From Planococcus citri (Eukaryota; Arthropoda; Insecta; Hemiptera; Pseudococcidae), in NCBI RefSeq assembly GCF_950023065.1, contig NC_088681.1:33142836-33206835 (forward strand): a stretch of 64,000 nucleotides of DNA. Reading direction: 5' to 3'. Positions 26,750 to 39,444 of this stretch are shown here, one piece after another (position 1 is the stretch's first letter; each line of letters opens with the position of its first letter). The notes under the pieces are model-generated. The model had not been told where the DNA came from, made no database searches, and was given only the letters and a program-made list of their open reading frames with translations. The position numbers and the translations under genes were made by a program.

Positions 26750-29700
26750 CTACGATACATCGGTCGAAGATGAAGTCTGTTGCGAATTCGATTCGGTGAT
26801 CGGTTTTCTTTTCACGCCGTTTAGCTTGTCTGTCTGTTCGAAGCATGTGACCGATGATTTACTACTTTCACCTCCATCTTCGTTGGGTGCTTCGATTGCA
26901 GATAATGGTAACTCTACAGGAACCCCTGATTGGACTGGCGATGTATTGGTTTCTCTTAAATTAAGTCTCTGAGGTGGTGACCGGTTTGAGAAATTACTAC
27001 CGGATACTTCGCTATCGTGAACCCTATGAGAAAAAATCATTGAAATAGCTTGATGGAACTACGAAGAATGTTGAATCGCAAATATGGCTTCATACAAAAG
27101 ATCTTCCAAGATCTCGATTTGACAACTGATTTGTTAATAAGGGAGTAAAAAAGGGCTTTGATTGTGATTTTTAAATTTTTAAATAACACCTTACAATTTT
27201 TGTACTCATCAGGAGAGTTAAATTTTGAGATATTCAAATTTTAATCGTCAATTTTAATTCTTCTGTGACTCTGTTCGTTTTTTTATTTTTCAAACTCCAC
27301 AAATATAGTTACTAAGGTTCAACCAGTTTCGAGATATCAACCTTCAATGTTTGGTTTTTCCATGGAAACTTGTAAACGTTACGAACTGCCCTTTTCCCAA
27401 CCCTTTGAAAGATTTATATAATGTCATAGAAACGAACAACGCGTTCTGAGGGATTTTAAGAAATGAGGAAATTTCTGCTAATGCCAAAAATACCAGCCCT
27501 AATGAGAGTTAATCTAAATCAACTTACTGAAAACGTTCCGATTTGAACCAAGGTATTCGCTGGACACCCTTTACGACCGGCTGCGGAGGATGAATTTCAT
27601 TTGGTGTAAGTTCTTCAGTTTGCGAACTTTCGCCATCGTCAGATTGCTCGTCCGTATCTCCTTCCTGCGTACAAAACACGTATATAGATAGGCAATTCTT
27701 GAAATCTAAGCTCACCCCACCTGCTGGGCATCAAACACAATCCTACTTACCGTATCGGGACAAATTTCCAGCGCTTTTTCCAATGTTTTCTTCGCCGAAT
27801 TGGATCTCTCCAGTAAATATCCATTCGCAGTATCATTCGAAGGAACCGAACTCGTCGACTGCCAATTAGCATAATTATAAGGCGGCGACGAAACGAAAGG
27901 TCTCTGTAATATTCCGAAGTAATACGATTATACTTTGCATTGCAAGGAGTAAAATTCAATTTTTTTTCCTCGAAAACTTACTCTATCTAATTCTTCGTTC
28001 AACCATTCGACCGCTTGCCACCATTTTTTCTTCAGATTAGGATCACTGTTGAGCATGTTATGGGCAAGGCGACATTTCGAGAACAACATAACCATGCATT
28101 TAATACACTGGTAGGATCTCTTCTGATAATGCGTTTTACTACGAAATGTGATTTCGAACAAACCATCGCGATCTGGTGATAGCCCTAAAGGCGATGTAAG
28201 TATCATTATTTTTGACAAAGGGAAATACGTGTTTGCAAACACGAAATTAGCGTTACCTTTTAAAGCGTTCGATATACGATGCTGTTGCCACGAGTCTTCC
28301 ATACGTAACAATGCCAATAACATTTCGATATGATGTTTTAATTCGTTACAATATGCGAACGCTATATGCCACAGCACTTCGCTCAGGATGGTCTTAGACA
28401 TGTGCGGATTTTCCCACGAAACGAATTGTAACAATTTTAAAGTATCTTCTGTTAGCTGTACTTCTTCAATCAACTTTTTCACGTAGCTGAAAACATGATC
28501 GTAAAAATGAATTAGTGTTATTTACGAGCATAGATTTGAATCAGGAGTAAAAATACGATGCATTATACAGAAGTAGTTCAACTCTTGAGATTTTTTTCAA
28601 CGGGCAAAGAATTTTCATTTTCTTTGTAATAATAACTCTTTGGTTAAAGAAAACAAAAAAATCAATAGGAAAAAAAGTACCTTATACGATTATATAATAT
28701 TTCTTGCACTTGAGGTTGTAATTCCATAATGTAAGAATCGTTACTGTACTCAGCATACGGATTAGGTAACATTGGTGCACCCTGCAACGAGAAAATAAAA
28801 TCACGTAACACATCGAATCCATCAAAATGAAGAACCTCGTTATTCAACTCTCAAATAAGTACTCAAAATGTCCACAAACCTGAAAAGGATTGCACTGACT
28901 TCTCACGTCACAGCATCTGATTAACGTTGAAATAACAGCATGGCATTTATTTAATTCGGTATACTGGTACTTAATGGCAGGCCCTGGACCCTCGTCCAGA
29001 GTAACCAACAAAAATAAACATGGCACATTCAACTGTGAACAAAAAAAAAATCGATTTGTACACCATTTCTAGAGAATCACTTTCGCATTCCTATTGGTTC
29101 ATTTACTCACCCTAAGTAACTGCTGTCTTTCGGTGGTACCAAACCCGCAATAAATTTGAAACAGAGTGAAGTAGTGAGAAAGATGTCGACCGTGATCAGA
29201 TATCTCTTTATTAAGCAACTGCAACGCTGTGATTAGAATCTGATCGCTGAGAGGCGAAGTAGTATCGAAAAATATAGCTGAAACATTCACTTCAATTAGG
29301 TCTAATATGCAATTCGTTCAATTGGGCGGGTCACCTAAGACACTTACATGGTGTACTGGACGCGCTGGGTACCGGATCTTTGACCGAATAATGAGCTAAA
29401 TGAGCAACGATTTTAATAAACGCCGTTCTAACTTCGGCACTCGGGCATGACAGCAAGTATTCGCAAAATCTGCGGACAAACGGTTAAATTTTACTCGTCT
29501 ATCGATACGATGCCGTTAGAGTTCAACTTTTTCAAACATTTCACTTACCTATGCGGATGCTCTAACAAAATGTTGTACGCGAACCATCTTCGGACCGAGC
29601 TGTAACTTTTCAAATGGAAGTTCAACACTTCCCACCAATCAGAAGCTGGTCCTCGTAACGCTTTTTTCGTATGAAATCCGGTATGAAACAGAAACTTTGA

Positions 29701-32700
29701 TACTAACTGAACCGTCAATAAAGATAACTCTTCCATCACCGAATCCTAGAAAAAATGCATTAAAAAAGACGTTATTGCAGGACAACTTGATCGTATTTTC
29801 AACTCGACGACGAATTGTAAACATACCGAAAACATATCGCAGGCGTTTTGATGATTCGTGGGCGTGTTGCATATCGCTATGCGTTTCATGAAATGAAAAT
29901 ATTCTTGACTGAATTGATTACGATTATGCATAAATTTAATGTTCTGTCGAATGACACTTTTTTCAATTGGTTCGGGCATTTTCAACAAGCTCAGTCTCGA
30001 TTCAGCTACAAAAACAAAAAAAAAAAAAAAAAAGTCAATCCAGCATCGTAGAAAAGAAGAAAAAGTCCAATCATCCGTGACTTACACAAAGATAACTGTT
30101 TTAAATTATTGACTAGAGGCTCTTCCTGTACATCGAGACGAGTATAAAATAACATATACGCGTTCCACCATCGTTTCTGTCTTCTGTAGCTCATCCTTTT
30201 CAGCATTTGATCAAATACCTATGGTTCGTAGTAAAAAATATATGTATTAACTCCGGATAATTAGATTAGAAAAAAATGACCGTATAAAAAGGCAGAGGTT
30301 ATTACTTCGCCCATATAATCTCCTCCGAAGCACTGCGACTTCATTTCTTCATCGTCTTCCATTTTACATTCGCTGACATCGCCATCATCGAACTTGTACC
30401 ATTTTGAAGATCCGTCACTATGCCTGCAAATTTCAATCATTTAAAAATGAGTTCCAATGAAACTAGTAGTCTTCGTAGCTCGGAAACTAGGATTACAATT
30501 TACCTATGCAAAATATACGAATAATAATGGCCACCGCTGGCTTGTCCGCTGTGAACGACAATACCGGTCAGCTGGTATTTGGTACAAACTTCTTCGATAT
30601 TATTGCTGTCGGATGAGCCATCCGGTGAAATATTATCACAGTCGATTAATTCTCCTTCAACTTTAGCTAAACCGGAGACTAAAATTTAAAAAAAAAAGTT
30701 AAAGTTGAATAAATTGGCATTTTTTTCTCGTCAATAAGAGAAAAAGTTGACTAAGCAGCAGGTAACACATACCGGTATACGGTTCCATATCTAAATTCCT
30801 CGGGAATTCAAAATAATCGTTAAATTTAATGGCACAAACTCGTTCGAAATCGTATTCGAACCTCTTCAACTGAATTGTAAGTACTGGAGGTAACTTTTTC
30901 ACGCATAAACGTTTGACAGTTTCAACCTGTAAGTAAAACAACGCAAATTAAAAACTCGTTCGATGATTTACATTTTTTATACTACGACAAGCTTCGATTA
31001 ACTACCTTTTTATCGCATTTATCACAGTGATACGCATCAACTCCTTCCAGAAGTTCGCCTTTCACATACTGTTCTAACGAATCTAATAAATTCGAATGGT
31101 TTCGCATATCTACGCTGATTACACTAAATGGCTCTTCTCTACAGTATCTAAAATAAGAAAAAAAATACAGATAAACGTTGAGACTTCTATTCGGGAGCTC
31201 TAATTTTAATAATTCCGCGAACCAAATTGCTCTACGGTTATTTTGCCAAAATATTCCGGCAAACCTACCTATGAGGACAGCCTTTGCATATTTTCTGGTC
31301 CGAAAACGAGCCACCTAACACTTTACTCATGGTTTGCTCGTGATTAAGCGCTTTCAACGCTTCGTCGATGCTTTCGATAAGACTCATGAAAAATTCTACC
31401 GCATCCTGCTGCTCTCGTAAATTGACCGGTTCGCCTTGAAGTCTACAAAACCATTTCGAGTAGTACAATTTTCATCGCAAATCATTCACTTGAATTAAAA
31501 ATACACCCAACATACCGGAAATTCCTCCATAATCCTTTCGGTACGTAGTATTGCAATTTACTGCACGCCAAATGCCCGAAAATAGCTTGAACTTCTTTCA
31601 ATATATTAATATTGTACTTTTTGCGAGCATCGTCGACGCTACATTTCTCATCTCCATCAACAGTATCAACCGGACTTTGCTGTGAAAACAAAAAATGTAA
31701 AATGTAAAATTTTCCAGAAGGAAGGAGGAAAAATGAAACGTCCAATCAAGACAAACTATGTACATACATCCAAATCATATCTATCTTCGCCAGAAAAATC
31801 TTCATTCGGATCGGTAGCTGCACCTTCGGCGGCGAGTATATTAACTCGGATACTCTCCACCATGTATAACTGTTGAATCACAGAATTCATATAACACGTA
31901 GCACCTGCGTTTTTCAATCCGGCGAAACCAGTCAGTGGACGAGGACCGACAGGCGGTAAATAATCCCATTCGACCAAAGGAGCATCACGATCTGAAAATA
32001 TAAATTCAGTAAGATATTTTTTCAAGATAAAATTCGGCGAATGGGTCAAAAGTACGTACCGGAATAGAACATATCACAAAGCATTTGTACGACTAGCCTT
32101 AAATTCGACGCGCAACCCATACATAGTGTGACTAGCAAATCAAAAGCCGAATCTAAAGACTGAGGCGTATTACACACAGGTATTGCTCTTTCCAAAACAG
32201 TTTCTTTAGTCTTTTCAAAATGCAGCATTTGTTTGGACGCCGGAAATATGAAATCTTCGATTAGCTCCTAAAATTAACCAATGATTAGTATTCAGATTTA
32301 GTTTTATTATTTAATTGAATAATCGACGAAAAAATTCAGATTTACTTTGACTAATTTCACCGAACTGTTCTCGTCCGAACCGTAAAAGTACTTCTTTTCC
32401 GGGGACATGCATCTTAATAATTCTTTCGTGATGCCTAAATGTCCTTCCAGCAATATTTCATCAACCAACAAAGTACCAGACCTTTTTACGTTATCCTAAA
32501 ACATGAAAAATTAATGAAATTTCATCAACCGAATAAATTTTAATCTTCATGTGAATATTTTTCTAACAGTAACATAAAACGTCAGCTATCATCTCTAAAA
32601 ATCTTTTTTTCTTACCTTCACCATCTTTAACCACGCAATTTCGGAATTCAACAATTCTTCAATGTTGGGTAGGATACATTCTCGTTGCTGAACAACGCTA

Positions 32701-35700
32701 ATCAATCGGCACAGTAACTAAAGACGAAAGAAAACTCGATAAATAACACGAATACAATAGCTAAATAATTTCGTAAATTCACTTCAATCTTCAATGCAAC
32801 TTACATGAAAATATTCAAACGCACTAGATCCATTTTCGGTTACGATATCTTTATTCAAAACGTTGAATAATAATGAAATACAGTTCAACAAAGGCGGCTG
32901 ACTATGCGAGAAGGACATCATAAGTAATATCTGTTCGCTAGCGAAATAGCGAATAGCTCTGCGAAAGGATAAACGCGACGATCGATATAAAATTATTCCT
33001 CAAAATGAACTACAACTAGTTGCACAGATTACTAACCGGTTACGCGCAATCAGAACCAAATCGATGATGAAATGTGGCCATAATTTCTCGCCGTGTAAAT
33101 TATCCAACGCGAGTCTATTCAATATCATGCATATTGGTAACAATTCCAAGGCTTCTCTGCAAACTAAACAAGAAAAACCACCAAGTTGAAGCAAAAATTT
33201 AAAAATGTACGAAGGTCGATTTAAATCTACGTTTATTTTACCTAAAACGTCTTCTTCTTCGGGTTCGTTCTCTTGGAGAGCAACATGTAACATGTCAGTT
33301 CCAGCCGAATCGACCAAAAGTTGCATATTACCGCCGGCACACGCCCAAGCCAATCGTATTATGGCGCGAATGGTCTCTAGTCGAGGTATACTGCATTTAA
33401 CACCTTCGTCGATGATAGAAGAATGAAATTCAATGCAGCGTGTATTCATATAAACCTATAAAATCATTTAAATCGTCAATACCTTTTCATTCATTCTTTT
33501 GCTGTTTTTTAAAACTGAATTATTGTATTACCTCGTCAATGAACTTCTGAGCAACTTTACAAGCCACCAAGCTACGAACAGCCGAATCGGTACTATGGAT
33601 AGGTAACGAGTAGAACGCATCTTTGATCAATATAAGGGCGTTATTCGTCGCAAAACCATCTTCGCTCTGGGGACTCGATTCGATCAAATAATTTCTAGAA
33701 CTTTCAGCCACCTTATACGCGATATGTCCAACAACCGAAAGTAACACGTAGCAGATTTTCAATACGGTAAGAAACGCCGCTCTGAAACACCAAATATCCA
33801 TACAAACTGTTTTAGTAAACCGAACACACAGAGCTGAGAAAAACAGTAGTATCTGAATCAAAATACCGTTTAGTGGCGACATCGGCACGAGGTAGAAAAT
33901 TATTCTTGGTCAACATTTCAAGCGCAACCTGAGCTTTATCGCTGCACAGAAAGGCAAATTGAAAATCGACTGTTTTGTCCGTTTGTGGATCATATGTGGG
34001 CATCAGTAACGTATATAGCACCTGAAATGAAAGTTTCTCGTAGATAATTCAACACAAATATGTAGTCTAACTACGATAAAGGATACGTACTTCGATGTTA
34101 TATAACACTTGCGAAGGAGAAGGTCCAAAGAACATTGATTCCAAGGTTGGTAATTGCACCGATTCATCTTGCGGGTCGATTTCAGGATTGCAAAATAAGA
34201 TCTGTAATACATTTTTCTGCTCGGTTGAAATGTTTTTTAGAATCATAGACGACAAATCGAGTGATTTGTACTTACGTATAAATTCTCCACTGTGTTTTGA
34301 TCAGGTGGAATAATTCTGAGGATATTTCTGGCAGCATCGCGTAGATCCGAATCGCCTAGTTCCGAACCTCGATCGGCGATTTGAAAAAAGAACTGGGTGT
34401 ATTGTTCGTTACGCGATATAATCTAAGAAAACAATATCCGAGCATTAATAATAAATCGAAGATAGGGCAATCGTTTAGCAGAAACGTCCAATTATACTCA
34501 CCACGCCAGGTAAGTACATTTCATCTTCATTTGGAGATAAATCTAACGCATGGTGCGGTGAACCAGTCGAACTATCGGAACTGCTATCGGGTGAACTAAC
34601 CAAATTACCACTTCCTTGCACGAGCTTTGCTGTCAATAACTAAACCAAGCAAAAAATCGATCAATTAATTTCGATACTAAAAACGTAACCGGTGGAATAA
34701 CTACCAGTTTCGTTCTAATAATACGAAATCGACCAGCTCCTTTAAAATTGTCTCATTCTAATAGGAAAAAAATGAGAAGTCTAATGTTTTTCTAGGATAG
34801 ATAGGATTGACACCTCACCCATTTGTAATTTAGAGAACAATTTATTCCGTTGGACAGAACATCTGCATCACACTGCACACCGGAAATGAGTTCACTTACC
34901 GATTTATCTTTAATAGCAGGGATATCCGATATCAGTCTTTTATCGTCAATTGGGTCCAACATTTCTCCGTTCGCGTACAATTCTACTTTCAGATTATTCG
35001 AAATCGATTTCAATTTACGCAATATCTGTTTCCTCAAACATCCGACAGTCATATTTCCGTGCAAAACTAATTCTATCTCATCGGGTTGTCGTCCGGTATT
35101 GGCGAATCGCACGATTAAAGCTACATGTTTTCCTCGTCCGGCTCTGTAGTCACACGAAAATAAGCAATTAATCATTTTCCAACTGGGTAGTTCCCTTTCA
35201 ACTTGACAAACTTACCTGTACAAAGGTAACAGTTTCCTTTCGGATGCGAAGTTATTATCACATTCGTTAATATACTCGTATAAGACTCTCAAGATACGAC
35301 ACATCCTGACAGATTCTTTACGTATTGGATTCTTGACAGGACCTTCGTTCGATTCCATACACGAGCTATCTTGCTTGCTTAATATACTTATGGTATCGTA
35401 TAAGGCTCTCAGACGATTGATACACTCAGATATATGGTTATCATGAAAATCACACAACGACGTTTGCAAACGAGGGCCTAAATTCGTGTTCACCTCTTTT
35501 AATAATTCTATAGCTCGATTTGCGATCGCGTCACCGCCATAAGTAAGCACCTATTCAAAATAACGAAACAAAATCATTCATTACGAAGAATTTCAAATCA
35601 CTGCGAACAAATCATACGGTACGTACCCTCCATAAATATTCAGTTCCAATTAAATCAAGATCGTCAGTCTGATAATCTCTTCTTTTCTGGCGTAATTTTC

Positions 35701-38700
35701 CTTCTTTTGAATTGACAGTTTTGAAAAATCGTTCGAAACATTTCATACCGCTTTCCGTCAGCTGAGCAGGGTCAAATTGTAGAACATTACTCTCAAAAAA
35801 GTCTTTGTAAATGTCCGGTTCCAGGTCTGGAATTTCACCCATGATTTTTGAAAACCACTTGAAGCATGCTTCTCTATCGCAATCAAATACGTTCTTTTCA
35901 GCCAAGCACTCCCAAATTTGACGTGCTTGCTCGTTACAAAGACATAACCTGCCATCCTGAAAAGTAATATCAAAGGTATTAGATATACAATACGAAATAT
36001 TAAATAAAACACGATTTACGTTAGATCTATTTGTAAAAAAAAAATACCTTTAGCAAAAATCTTAAGAAAGAAAGTCTCTCTTGAACTTGTTGAATATGAT
36101 TATAACGTTTGTCTGGGTAATAAGTGCTGGGATCAAGATCTGGATGATCTGAAAACACGACAACAAGCATTATTTCAATTACCTGAGGAGAATAAATAAT
36201 TAACTCGACAAAATAATACATACCTTTGACAACTTGTCTCACAGATTCGATATAAGAAGCCAGATTTTCAGTTACCAAAACAATTAAAGAATACTGACGT
36301 TGCAATTTTTCAATAATCTCTTGCCTTTAAAAAAAAATATATACGATAAATTCGTCGTTCTGACGCCAACGCCGATCATTAAATAACATTATTACCTATG
36401 AAATACATGCTGCCTTTGAGTATGCCCGATATTTGAAGAGGGTTCGTACAAGCTGCAGATATCTTTAATCAATTTCAAAGCTGGCAATACCCAATTACTC
36501 TCGTTCTTCAATTCTTCGACGCATTTATTAATCCACGATGTTTTTTGTACGTCTCGATCTTGCGAACAGCTGTAGTCCAAAATTTTCACATGGGCTGATA
36601 GCGCTTGATCCAGTATTTCAGGTAGTACATCTTCTTTGTGAGCCAAATTCCAAAACAACGTTAAAACCTTCTGCGCCATGACACCATCTTTATCGTCTTC
36701 AGCCAGCCGCCTTATCAACTCGAGCAATTTTTCCGTCTGCTTTTTATTCGCCGTTGACCAACTCGCCTACAAGTTTAGAAAATAATTTATAAATCTGACG
36801 CTGCAAAGACGCTACTCCTCGTAGGAATTCAATACGCACTTGAAAACATCCAAAAAGATGATCGAGTTGTTCCGGCGAGAAATCCCACGCTAACTTGGCC
36901 AATAAATCATGAACGTTTTTCACAATCGCATCGTGTTTGCCAGACTGAGCAGCCCATACCGCATCCAAATCCTCTAACGTGAGAGCTTTTTCCTTGATGA
37001 TAAATCGAAGAATTTTTTCCAATTTTTCAACGTATTGAGGCTGGTGCAACGAGTCACGAAGAACAATCTCCAATACGTTATTCTCCTTGATCCATTTCTG
37101 CGTGAAAAAAATTACAACAGCGGTTATCATATATTTTCATCATATTACGTACATTATCGGGGAAGAAAGTTGTTTACCGCCATCCTTTCTGAAGTCAACC
37201 ATTCTTCGTTTTCATGATCCATACTACTGTGTCGATTTGGAAAATACGATATTCCTGCGATCAACTTGTTAACTTCGTTCAACGCGTTCATTTTACCATT
37301 AAACGACGAAATTTGCAGCAATCTAGAAAATATTCCAGTACAGTTAATCGAGTTGCAGAGATTCTCTTTCAAACGAGATGAGTTTGTATTACCTCAACAG
37401 CATTTTCAATCTGAACATTTCGAACTCGCGCATTTTTTCTTCCTGATTAGGTACACGTGACAGTAAGCAGCGACATGATCGAATGATGGTCGATATTACG
37501 TCATTTTTCGATTCATTTTTCACTTCACGTTTCAGTTCTTCATCGGTTAAATTTTTCAACGCCTCTGGTATCATTTCCTGAACCGAAACAAAACCGTAGA
37601 TAACAAAAAAAACCTCACCGAATACGAGATGCTCTAAGATACGTACAATAATCGGTAAAAAATACGTAGCGATTGTATGAACGGTAAGTAATTCGTGACA
37701 GAACCCAAACGGTCTGATTAATGCAAATACAACTGGAATTGTCAATGGTTTTCCACTCTTAAATCTATCCAGCAATCCTTGGAAACCACCATGTTCGCCG
37801 AATCTGCAATTGTGAATTTAATTTAGAGAAAAATGACTTCGTAAATGACAATCTTTGAAATAATGCACTGACTTATTCAGCATATCGACTAGCCAACCCC
37901 TCGAAGGCCTGGTATCTAAGGCAGGCCTTGCAAAAAGATAATCATCCGGGTACGTTTGTCCAATAGAAATCGTTTCCGAAGGACGCATAGCATTCACGGT
38001 ATGAAATCTGCAATCCAAAGTATTGTTATTTGGGATATAATCTGGTTTAAACGACGTTCTCTCGATACTTACTTATTGCAAGGATTTAAAACCAAGGCTA
38101 ATAAATCTAGCAAAGGAAGCCAATCTTCTTTAATTTTCAATGCGCATATTTCTATGAAACGTAAACAATTATCGTATATACAATGGTGAATAGTGTATTT
38201 CCAGCCTCCAACTGCTTCATCGGTCATAATCTTGTTGATACATATCGCCATCGAGTCGCGAAAAAATCTCTGACAAGCTTCACTTTTGCTATCTTCACCT
38301 GTCACGTTGAATCGTGTAATTAGTATATATCATGCAAATTAGTAAAATTACCCAATTGGGGCCGCAGATGCACGTCTTATCGTAAAAATAACTCATAAGA
38401 TATGAACAGTATTACTTCTCAAATATACTATCAGTCGTCAATTTAATGAAAAAAACATACCAGTACGGCATAATTCTATGGCAGCATCCAATAAAATTTC
38501 TAGCTCTTGTTCAGGCAGCACCGGTATCACCCATTTTGTATTATTTATTTTATCTTCTAATGAAGCCAATTGATTATGAGGAAACGACGGATCTTCTTTA
38601 AAAGGCGGGAATTCATTCTGTTCGGCAGGAAAGGTAGACGATCCACAGGAGCACGGAGCTGCTGAGCTATCATCTTTCTGTTCTGCATTGTTATCACCGA

Positions 38701-38933
38701 CTGGTTGGTCGGGTAAATGAGGTCCATACCCGGTATATTCTGCACTGCTGGGACTCCCGCCGATACCAGGTATGTGTGTAGGAGCTTGGTGTAAACTCTG
38801 TTGAAAAATATTCGATAAGTTATCACATATCCAATATACTGAATTCATACGAAGTACTCGTAGTTACCGTAATTTCATTGGCTTCATCGGGTGATTGCAG
38901 TCCAACACCTTGGGCTTGAGTTACAATAGTCAT
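26750..38933 (-). CDS. faf: fat facets / USP9X ubiquitin carboxyl-terminal hydrolase (complete)
   Basis: A cysteine protease that removes ubiquitin from substrates. Drosophila faf and mammalian USP9X act in endocytosis, cell polarity and protein turnover. Splicing 44 exons by GT-AG and frame gives 2,648 residues, close to USP9X (about 2,550-2,570). The start ATG at 38933 (MTIVTQAQGV) sits 29 bp after an acceptor, so the 5' UTR is spliced; a five-codon upstream ORF lies in that UTR exon. The N-terminal ~1,580 residues follow USP9X throughout (e.g. SLHQPQYVEKLEKILRF, LAKLAWDFSPEQLDHLF), with a ubiquitin-like segment at ~916-997. The USP domain (~1604-1992) has Cys box GLKNAGATCYMN (Cys1615), two CxxC pairs (1764/1767, 1811/1814), His box GGHYYSY (His1919) and FDDGDV. 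The C-terminal part again follows USP9X and ends acidic and Ser-rich. No key residue is missing. Residue numbers depend on my exon joins. Confidence 0.97.
30086..31991 (-). other. faf: faf USP catalytic domain (exons 26-33)
   Basis: This block holds the peptidase core. The nucleophile codon (Cys1615) is at 31896-31894 in exon 26 and the QQDAVEFF box in exon 28. CxxC pairs sit in exons 28 and 29, which in USP enzymes hold a structural zinc. Exon 30 has LPPVLTIQLKRFEYD, exon 31 the His box and exon 32 KFDDGDV. Exon 33 closes the fold with RRQKRWWNAYMLFY. All catalytic and zinc residues expected for an active enzyme are visible. Confidence 0.93.
34900..35143 (-). other. faf: faf exon 14: ubiquitin-like segment
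   Basis: This exon encodes GRGKHVALIVRFANTGRQ through DIPAIKDKS and aligns by eye with the ubiquitin-like region of USP9X (FRGKHLSFVVRF to LKDKS). The chosen donor TCG|GTAAGT joins exon 15 (LLTAKLVQG) as in USP9X. A second donor 81 nt further on (TGG|GTGAGG, exon edge 34819) is in the same phase and would insert 27 residues just after the ubiquitin-like fold. Confidence 0.75.
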
Positions 38934-39070
38934 TATACAATTAACAATTAAGTTTCATTTATCTGCGAACAAAAAAAATATCGATACATGTAAAATACTA
39001 ATCCTCGTCTCATCTAAACGTAAACAGTTGAATCGTTACACTAAAAACACAATGTCAAACATTTCCATCG

Positions 39071-39444
39071 ATGGGAAGTATTTATCAAGTAGGTGATCGA
39101 CAAGTTTCGAATGGTTATGATTTTAACAGCGATATTATCGAGATCACAACACTATTCAAAATGATGATGGTAAACAGATAAAATTAAAAGGTGAGTCATT
39201 TCGTAGCGATATCTTCGCGTTAAAATGCACTCAACGCAGATTTTGTTTACCTCAACATATTTTCAAGTCGATAATACTAGTGAACCATGCTTACTCGTAA
39301 TTTTTTTCAGAGACACCGCGTAACTTTGTGCAAGATACCCAACTCGATGTTTCGGATCAAGATTATATGAAACTAAAATGTATCGATGATTTCCGTTCTT
39401 TTCGCATCCAAACCGTCATCGGCGATGCAAACAGAACAAGGTAA
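39071..39444 (+). CDS. doubtful small two-exon gene divergent from faf
   Basis: Possible exon 39071-39190 ends at a strong donor (AAAAG|GTGAGT). Possible exon 39311-39444 starts after TTTTTTTCAG. Across this junction one frame is open (NDDGKQIKLK then ETPRNFVQDTQL onward) to a stop at 39442-39444 after GDANRTR. The ATG in good context at 39071 (MGSIYQVGDRQVSNGYDF) is in another frame. Joining them needs either a 41-nt intron (CAA|GTAGGT to TTTAACAG), which is very short, or a frameshift from mutation or assembly error. I do not recognise the product. The first possible exon starts 109 bp from the faf 5' UTR acceptor, so the two genes would share a promoter region. It may be a broken gene or chance. 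Confidence 0.25.

Larger units (their letters stand above)
26750..38933 (-). other. faf: faf exon map (coding exons 1-44)
   Basis: Coding exons, 5' to 3' on the minus strand: 38933-38868, 38797-38461, 38298-38073, 38007-37873, 37803-37647, 37577-37393, 37322-37178, 37097-36840, 36766-36396, 36324-36224, 36148-36048, 35956-35627, 35550-35216, 35143-34900, 34639-34502, 34422-34276, 34201-34091, 34021-33867, 33781-33532, 33455-33242, 33163-33037, 32958-32805, 32717-32616, 32495-32346, 32267-32060, 31991-31768, 31679-31516, 31442-31269, 31147-31006, 30926-30773, 30678-30504, 30423-30306, 30218-30086, 30005-29827, 29745-29549, 29469-29348, 29277-29111, 29032-28880, 28781-28681, 28486-28257, 28184-27982, 27903-27751, 27664-27528, 27023-26750. 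The lengths sum to 7,947 nt, a whole number of codons, and every junction keeps frame. Introns are mostly 60-200 nt; the largest (504 nt) precedes the last exon. The 5' UTR acceptor gives an upstream exon edge at 38962. Confidence 0.9.
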
